Source: Candidatus Woesearchaeota archaeon (GTDB taxonomy: Archaea > Nanobdellota > Nanobdellia > Woesearchaeales > GW2011-AR9). Taken from it: a DNA stretch of 9,452 nt. This document shows positions 6,613 to 9,452 of this stretch, in pieces. The notes beneath the pieces are model-generated. The model was not told the DNA's origin. It saw nothing but the letters and a program-made list of their open reading frames with translations, and did not search any database. Both the position numbers and the translations under genes were made by a program. Location of the stretch: positions 1 through 9,452 of the forward strand of contig JACOZM010000131.1 of the NCBI GenBank assembly GCA_016181345.1, given 5' to 3'. Numbering within the stretch: position 1 is the first letter of the stretch; every line of letters begins with the position of its first letter.

Positions 6613-7296
6613 TTATGACTTTGGAAGAGCTGGCGGCGCCTCTATACTTGTTCCTGATGACGTCATTTTACAGTTGTCAGAGACTTTAACAACAAATCCC
6701 AAGCCTTCTGTTTCTTCGGTAAAAGTGGTGTCTTCATATATTTTTTCCCAACTCGGACTAGTATGTCCAGAGTAGATTCTATTATTATACAAATACGCTT
6801 TTTCTACCTTGCAGCTAGTAAAAATATCTTCAAAATTTCTACTTCTAAATTCTGGTGAAATTCCTACGAAGTTCCATCTGCTGTATAAATTTTTCTGATC
6901 AATATTAAGAATCGGCTCGGATTGAAACCGTAGATATCCTGCTTTATCAGAATGAAGCCAGAAAGAAGTTGAGAGTAATTCATCATCGTCTATCGATTGA
7001 AGTTTGTCCGTTTCCGGATTAGGATAGACTCTAGCGTATTCCTGAGTGGTAGGTATGAAGGCCCATATTACATTAATATCGCTGATTTGTATATCGCCCC
7101 CTCTGATAGCTCCACTACTCAAATCTGTGACTATGCCAACTCCTAAAAGCAAGTTCCATCCTTCTTCAACTTTAACACCTATTTCATAAGATGCATCTAT
7201 TTCGTTCTGTCGTACAAGAGTCATACCATTGATGATAGCAAGAACTGATGATGCCATTATGAGTATTACTAATAACATTACTGTTATTTTTTTCAT
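6613..7296 (-). CDS. Secreted protein with two WN-containing repeats
   Basis: I do not recognise a named family. The 227-residue product starts with a classical signal peptide (MKKITVMLLV, hydrophobic to SSVLA at 16-20; likely cleavage after Ala20), so it should be exported. Two diverged copies of a module can be seen. Copy 1 runs from EGWNLLLG (45-52) to TSFWLHSDKAGYL (110-122). Copy 2 runs from SRWNFVGI (139-146) to GLGFVVKVSDNCKM (198-211). Each has a WN-L/F opening, a central VxxA-aromatic strand (VIWAF, VEKAYLY) and a closing F-x-hydrophobic/charged strand. GWNL...GYW-type repeats occur in many secreted proteins. Cys161 and Cys209 are the only cysteines and could pair. The C-terminal tail is Ser/Pro-rich and ends APPALPKS. 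The start is firm: GGAGG (7304-7308) lies seven bases before the ATG, inside the upstream gene. Confidence 0.8.
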   Translation of the reverse strand: MKKITVMLLVILIMASSVLAIINGMTLVRQNEIDASYEIGVKVEEGWNLLLGVGIVTDLSSGAIRGGDIQISDINVIWAFIPTTQEYARVYPNPETDKLQSIDDDELLSTSFWLHSDKAGYLRFQSEPILNIDQKNLYSRWNFVGISPEFRSRNFEDIFTSCKVEKAYLYNNRIYSGHTSPSWEKIYEDTTFTEETEGLGFVVKVSDNCKMTSSGTSIEAPPALPKS

Positions 7297-7298
7297 AT

Positions 7299-7493
7299 TT
7301 ATTCCTCCGGTAATGATGGTGGTTGTAAATTATTATCGTTATTATAACTCTCAGGTACTTCTTCAATATTATCTGGTAACCCTGGTGGTGGAGGAATTTC
7401 ATAGTCTATACTATCTACTGTTCCTGAGCAACCTCCTAAAACCATGCTTGCCACGATTAACAAGAATCCTAAAACGAAAATATACTCCTTCAT
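7299..7493 (-). CDS. Proline-rich mini-lipoprotein, 64 residues
   Basis: Small predicted lipoprotein with no family I recognise. It has a hydrophobic signal sequence (MKEYIFVLGFLLIVASMV) and lipobox LGGC with Cys22. The mature peptide is only 43 residues, acidic (many Glu/Asp, no Lys or Arg), rich in Pro and Asn, and unlikely to fold alone: it holds IPPPPGLP (38-45) and ends QPPSLPEE. The PPxLP motif recurs at the C-terminus of the protein encoded just downstream. The gene is real rather than a chance frame because it has a complete lipobox, a start preceded by AGGTAGGTG (7499-7507, five-base spacing) and a stop two bases before the next gene. It may act as a membrane tether or partner of the downstream secreted protein; that is inference. 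Confidence 0.8.
   Translation of the reverse strand: MKEYIFVLGFLLIVASMVLGGCSGTVDSIDYEIPPPPGLPDNIEEVPESYNNDNNLQPPSLPEE
7304..7308 (-). promoter_or_regulatory. Shine-Dalgarno site GGAGG for the WN-repeat gene
   Basis: GGAGG on the minus strand lies seven bases before the ATG at 7296. It overlaps the last codons of the mini-lipoprotein gene, whose TAA is only two bases before that ATG. This arrangement couples translation of the two genes. Confidence 0.8.
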
Positions 7494-7587
7494 GGATACA
7501 CCTACCTTAAATTACATTCACAGTATCTATCTTTTAATTACACCAACGCTTTATCTGTATATATTCTATCTTACTTATTTCTTATAC
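7494..7587 (-). promoter_or_regulatory. Intergenic region with candidate promoter of the mini-lipoprotein pair
   Basis: Read on the minus strand, GAATATATAC at 7557-7566 is a good TATA match and would place transcription start near 7535, with a leader of about 40 bases ending in the ribosome-binding site AGGTAGGTG (7499-7507). There is no T-rich minus-strand terminator between lipoprotein B and this gene, so read-through from 8538 is also possible. Confidence 0.45.
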
Positions 7588-8538
7588 CTACTGCGGGGTC
7601 TTAATGATCTTAACTTCTTTCATATAATTCTGCACGTAAGAATAATCTAAATTGACGGAAAGCGGAGTTTCAAATGCAGTTCCTGAAGGAATATCGAAGG
7701 TACAGACAATCTTCCCCGAACCTTGGTTTAATCTCACAATCCCATCATTTGGTTTGCAGTCAGATAAACTTCCTCCGGATAATTCAACATAATATTCTAC
7801 TTTATCTAAATCTCGGTAATCGATTCCGGCTTGAGCACAATTCCGGATATCTGAAGTTGGACTTAACACTCGACCGCTTCCATAATTCTGGATATTAATT
7901 TCAAAAATAGCTTTGCTTCCAACCATATCTACGCCGACATGGCTAACTCCTACCGGTCCGCCTTGTCCACCACCGGCAGAAACGTCAGTAGATTGGCAAG
8001 CTTTTTGTTCGGGAGTGACTTGATAAAGAATTGGGTCAACACAAACCATGGGGCTGGCTGTCGTGTGATAATTATAGCACGTTAAAAAATTAAGCTGCGG
8101 ACTATATTCATAAACATTATCGGGAAGGACAACGTTTGATGAGCTAAATTCTAACTGATTAAATCCTCCTTGGACGTTATAAACATTTTTTCCTTCAAAT
8201 ACTTGGACGTTCTCGGCACAGCTTCTTACCGTTCCAAAGCCGCCTGTGATAATATTTGGATCAAATCCAGTAACTTGGATAAAACAATCCTGAGCTTCTA
8301 GATTATAATTTCCTTTATTTTTCAATTCTACTAAAGCAATTAATTCGTTTTGATCATAAAGTAAGGGAGGGGGATAATTAGGAACAACGGACAATTCTAC
8401 TCCTTGCGTTCCAGTTCGAACTAAATTTAAAGCTGCTAAAGTATCTGAAGGAGTGTCTCCTGCTTGGATTCGACCTCCGCAAGAAACTAAGAATAACGAA
8501 ACTATCACTACACCTAAAACTATCACACTTCTTTTCAT
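7588..8538 (-). CDS. Surface lipoprotein with Ig-like/CARDB-like modules (paralogue B), Cys-rich
   Basis: Predicted lipid-anchored protein of 316 residues: signal sequence MKRSVIVLGV..., lipobox LVSC with Cys20, then a polar linker to about residue 43. Two beta-rich modules follow, with N-x-G turns at ELKNKG (71-76) and NIQNYGSG (215-222), joined by a Gly-rich stretch (AGGGQGGPVG, 188-197). It is a paralogue of lipoprotein A (5447-6358). The two cysteine pairs of A correspond to Cys166/Cys181 and Cys261/Cys279 here, and B adds Cys85, Cys107, Cys154 and Cys234. An even number, eight, in the exported part suggests four disulfides. It is the promoter-proximal gene of the minus-strand cluster. 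The start at 8538 is supported by a TATA element 26 bases upstream (leaderless). Ligand and role unknown; an extracellular binding or envelope protein is a reasonable guess. Confidence 0.87.
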   Translation of the reverse strand: MKRSVIVLGVVIVSLFLVSCGGRIQAGDTPSDTLAALNLVRTGTQGVELSVVPNYPPPLLYDQNELIALVELKNKGNYNLEAQDCFIQVTGFDPNIITGGFGTVRSCAENVQVFEGKNVYNVQGGFNQLEFSSSNVVLPDNVYEYSPQLNFLTCYNYHTTASPMVCVDPILYQVTPEQKACQSTDVSAGGGQGGPVGVSHVGVDMVGSKAIFEINIQNYGSGRVLSPTSDIRNCAQAGIDYRDLDKVEYYVELSGGSLSDCKPNDGIVRLNQGSGKIVCTFDIPSGTAFETPLSVNLDYSYVQNYMKEVKIIKTPQ

Positions 8539-8557
8539 ACGTCAAATAAACGAAAAA

Positions 8558-8576
8558 GCGTATATAAGCTTTTTGG
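8558..8576 (-). promoter_or_regulatory. Archaeal promoter of lipoprotein B (leaderless)
   Basis: On the minus strand CCAAAAAGC (BRE-like, 8568-8576) is followed by TTATATAC (8560-8567), whose centre is about 26 bases before the ATG at 8538. No ribosome-binding site precedes the ATG. This is the best-looking BRE/TATA pair in the window. Confidence 0.7.
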
Positions 8577-8637
8577 TATCCTTAAGCCTTGCGAGTAGGA
8601 TATTAAGCGTCCTTGATGGAAAAGAATATAAATAAGC
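8565..8637. repeat. Four TAAGC elements in the divergent control region
   Basis: TAAGC occurs on the plus strand at 8565-8569, 8583-8587, 8604-8608 and 8633-8637, with start-to-start steps of 18, 21 and 29 bases, close to whole helical turns. Three copies share flanking similarity (TTAAGCCTTG, TTAAGCGTCCTTG, ATAAGCCTT). The array lies between the lipoprotein B and ferredoxin starts, and its first copy overlaps the lipoprotein B TATA box. These could be regulator sites, but the element is short and chance is not excluded. Confidence 0.3.
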
Positions 8638-8717
8638 CTTTTTTTAATAGATTTAATAGTTTATCTAATCAGCACCATAACTGGTTAAACCAAATTTATT
8701 ATAACTATATCTTTACC
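8622..8717 (+). promoter_or_regulatory. Promoter/leader region of the ferredoxin gene
   Basis: Two TATA candidates exist. TATAAATA at 8627-8634 is the better match and would give a leader of about 60 bases. TTTATTATAA at 8695-8704 would give an essentially leaderless transcript but lies slightly close to the ATG at 8718. A perfect inverted repeat, TGGTTAAACCA (8682-8692), abuts the second TATA where a BRE would be and might be an operator. Confidence 0.45.
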
Positions 8718-8957
8718 ATGACTAAACATCGAATTGTCCATAAGAGAAAAGATTGTATCGGCTGTGGAGCTTGTGCTGCCATCTGCCCTGATTTCTGGGA
8801 AATGGATGATGAAGGTTTGTCACACTTGAAAGGCTCGGAAAAAAAAGACGGAAATGAGGAAAGGATTATCATCACTGAGGAAGACCGCGCTAAGAATCAA
8901 GAAGCTGCTGATGTTTGCCCGGTTCAGATCATCAGCCTTCATAAAGAAGACAAATAA
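8718..8957 (+). CDS. Single-cluster [4Fe-4S] ferredoxin
   Basis: Small electron carrier of 79 residues related to the Pyrococcus-type single-cluster ferredoxins. Cluster ligands are Cys13, Cys16 and Cys19 (CIGCGAC) plus the remote Cys67 in VCPVQII. All four are Cys, whereas P. furiosus ferredoxin has Asp at the second position, so a [4Fe-4S] cluster is expected. ICPDFWEMDDEG (22-33) is the usual continuation. Cys23 corresponds to the residue that forms a disulfide in P. furiosus, but its partner is missing (Lys59 at about that position), so Cys23 is unpaired. The frame stays open upstream to an ATG at 8613, but those extra 35 codons are Asn/Phe/Tyr-rich, unlike a ferredoxin, and contain the promoter elements, so the ATG at 8718 is chosen. 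The redox partner is not in the window. Confidence 0.92.
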   Translation: MTKHRIVHKRKDCIGCGACAAICPDFWEMDDEGLSHLKGSEKKDGNEERIIITEEDRAKNQEAADVCPVQIISLHKEDK

Positions 8958-8986
8958 TTTTCTAGAAAAAATAATTTCTTTTTATC
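8958..8986. terminator. Bidirectional terminator between ferredoxin and the small basic protein
   Basis: Directly after the ferredoxin stop lies the perfect 12-bp palindrome TTTTCTAGAAAA (8958-8969), followed by a plus-strand T-rich tract (8974-8986). On the minus strand the A-run at about 8966-8973 gives a U tract that could end the transcript of the gene stopping at 9045. The remaining stretch up to 9044 shows no other feature. Confidence 0.5.
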
Positions 8987-9044
8987 TTCACAGATTTTAT
9001 TCTTAAATTCAATTTGTTCTTAGTATCTATTCTGCATCGCCTTT

Positions 9045-9323
9045 CTACACTTTATGTTCTTTCCGCAGACTATGCGCAAACGCAACTTGGTGGTTGTTTA
9101 ATTTAGCTAAAATAACATTATGGTCTTTCATCAAGTCTTGTAATTTCTTAGTTGCGTCATACCATCTCTTCTGATGCTTTATTTTTTTCTCTACCTCGTT
9201 AGCAAGATGATGCTTTTCTTTATGCTTGACTGCCTTTTTGGTAAATCGCTGGATTCTCTTATTCAAGCTCATCAATTGTTTAGAATAGACATACAAGTAA
9301 GCAGCTTCATTGGCTAACGTCAT
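9045..9323 (-). CDS. Small basic, His-rich helical protein of unknown function
   Basis: I do not recognise the family by name. The 92-residue product is predicted almost wholly helical, probably two or three helices or a coiled-coil hairpin: an N-terminal segment (NEAAYLYVYSKQLMSLNKRI, 5-24), a strongly charged middle (KKAVKHKEKHH, 29-39, to HQKRW, 50-54) and a C-terminal segment (LQDLMKDHNVILAKLNNHQ). It has eight histidines and a large excess of Lys/Arg, which could suit nucleic-acid binding, though no known motif supports that. There is no signal peptide. The start at 9323 is backed by a TATA element 24-25 bases upstream and by codons running straight into a helix; a second Met at 18 is a less likely start. 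It is convergent with the ferredoxin gene. Confidence 0.75.
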   Translation of the reverse strand: MTLANEAAYLYVYSKQLMSLNKRIQRFTKKAVKHKEKHHLANEVEKKIKHQKRWYDATKKLQDLMKDHNVILAKLNNHQVAFAHSLRKEHKV

Positions 9324-9343
9324 ACAAAGAGAATAATTTTATT

Positions 9344-9351
9344 ATTTATAT
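9344..9351 (-). promoter_or_regulatory. TATA element of the small basic protein gene (leaderless)
   Basis: ATATAAAT on the minus strand is centred 24-25 bases before the ATG at 9323, so transcription should begin at or just before the start codon. No ribosome-binding site is present. It sits between that gene and the stop codon of the putative upstream gene at 9354. Confidence 0.6.
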
Positions 9352-9353
9352 GT

Positions 9354-9452
9354 TTAACGGAGATGCATTTCAAATAACAGCTTTCGGCAGGTGATATGCT
9401 CGCCGGCATGAAACACTGCTAATTTTTTAGCAAGATAGTTTATTGGAAACGT
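9354..9452 (-). CDS. C-terminal end of a minus-strand gene (truncated by window edge)
   Basis: One minus-strand frame is open from the window edge for 32 codons to a TAA at 9354-9356; the other five frames are all interrupted in this stretch. The peptide (YLAKKLAVFHAGEHITCRKL in its middle, ending LLFEMHLR) has a normal protein composition, and GC content is higher than in the neighbouring spacer, as in coding sequence. It would end 30 bases before the next gene on the same strand. The family is not recognisable from this piece, and chance openness over 32 codons is possible. Confidence 0.5.
   Translation of the reverse strand, partial: TFPINYLAKKLAVFHAGEHITCRKLLFEMHLR

Noticed and set aside
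7184..7402. Minus-strand frame spanning the junction of the mini-lipoprotein and the secreted protein
   Set aside because: It is out of frame with two genes that have complete export signals, and its peptide is His/Ile/Tyr-rich noise.
7229..7898. Three plus-strand open frames opposite the surface cluster (7229-7510, 7444-7650, 7674-7898)
   Set aside because: Each is antisense to a lipoprotein or signal-peptide gene, and the hydrophobic runs arise from T-rich reverse complements.
8613..8717. A 35-codon N-terminal extension of the ferredoxin starting at ATG 8613
   Set aside because: It is rich in Asn, Phe and Tyr, unlike ferredoxins, includes a TATAAATA element, and the ATG at 8718 gives the standard ferredoxin length.
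9417..9432. Hairpin TGCTAA-TTTT-TTAGCA and nearby GC-rich inverted repeats as a structured RNA
   Set aside because: The stretch is better explained as the coding end of a minus-strand gene; no known RNA family motif (tRNA T-loop, RNase P, SRP, C/D box) is visible.
1..9452. Mobile elements, CRISPR arrays, tRNAs or rRNAs
   Set aside because: No transposase, regularly spaced repeats, attachment-like duplications or RNA gene signatures were found on either strand by eye.

Overview
The window looks like a piece of an AT-rich archaeal chromosome, most likely from a small-genome DPANN-type lineage such as Woesearchaeota or Pacearchaeota; that placement is inference. The support is an archaeal/eukaryotic-type clamp-loader small subunit (RFC), TATA elements centred about 25 bases upstream of several ATG codons (leaderless transcripts), a PEP-utilising mobile-domain protein without its ATP-grasp half, and a group of small secreted and lipid-anchored proteins. 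I see no tRNA, rRNA, CRISPR array or transposase.

Left half (1-5397, plus strand). The last 22 codons of a truncated upstream gene lead directly into a Nudix hydrolase with a TTG start. Next come a divergent MTA/purine-nucleoside phosphorylase family protein with an extra segment of about 46 residues, the RFC small subunit, and a two-gene operon: the PEP mobile-domain protein overlaps an alpha/beta hydrolase by four bases (ATGA). The first genes of units in this half mostly have a TATA element and an ATG in the identical context TTAAAATG, with no leader.

Middle (5447-8538, minus strand). This is a cell-surface cluster. Two paralogous lipoproteins of about 300 residues (Cys20 lipobox, two beta-rich modules, two shared cysteine pairs) flank a 64-residue proline-rich mini-lipoprotein and a 227-residue secreted protein with two WN-containing repeats. 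The two inner genes share a short PPxLP motif and are tightly coupled, with a GGAGG ribosome-binding site inside the upstream gene. The cluster faces the plus-strand genes tail to tail, with a U-rich termination region between them. Its function is unknown, and it is the most interesting part of the window.

Right end (8539-9452). A divergent control region with a repeated TAAGC element separates the surface cluster from a single-cluster ferredoxin. Convergent to the ferredoxin is a small basic, histidine-rich helical protein. The edge of the window holds what looks like the C-terminal end of another minus-strand gene. Housekeeping genes (purine salvage, DNA replication, electron transfer) and surface genes are simply adjacent here; nothing in the sequence ties them into one pathway.
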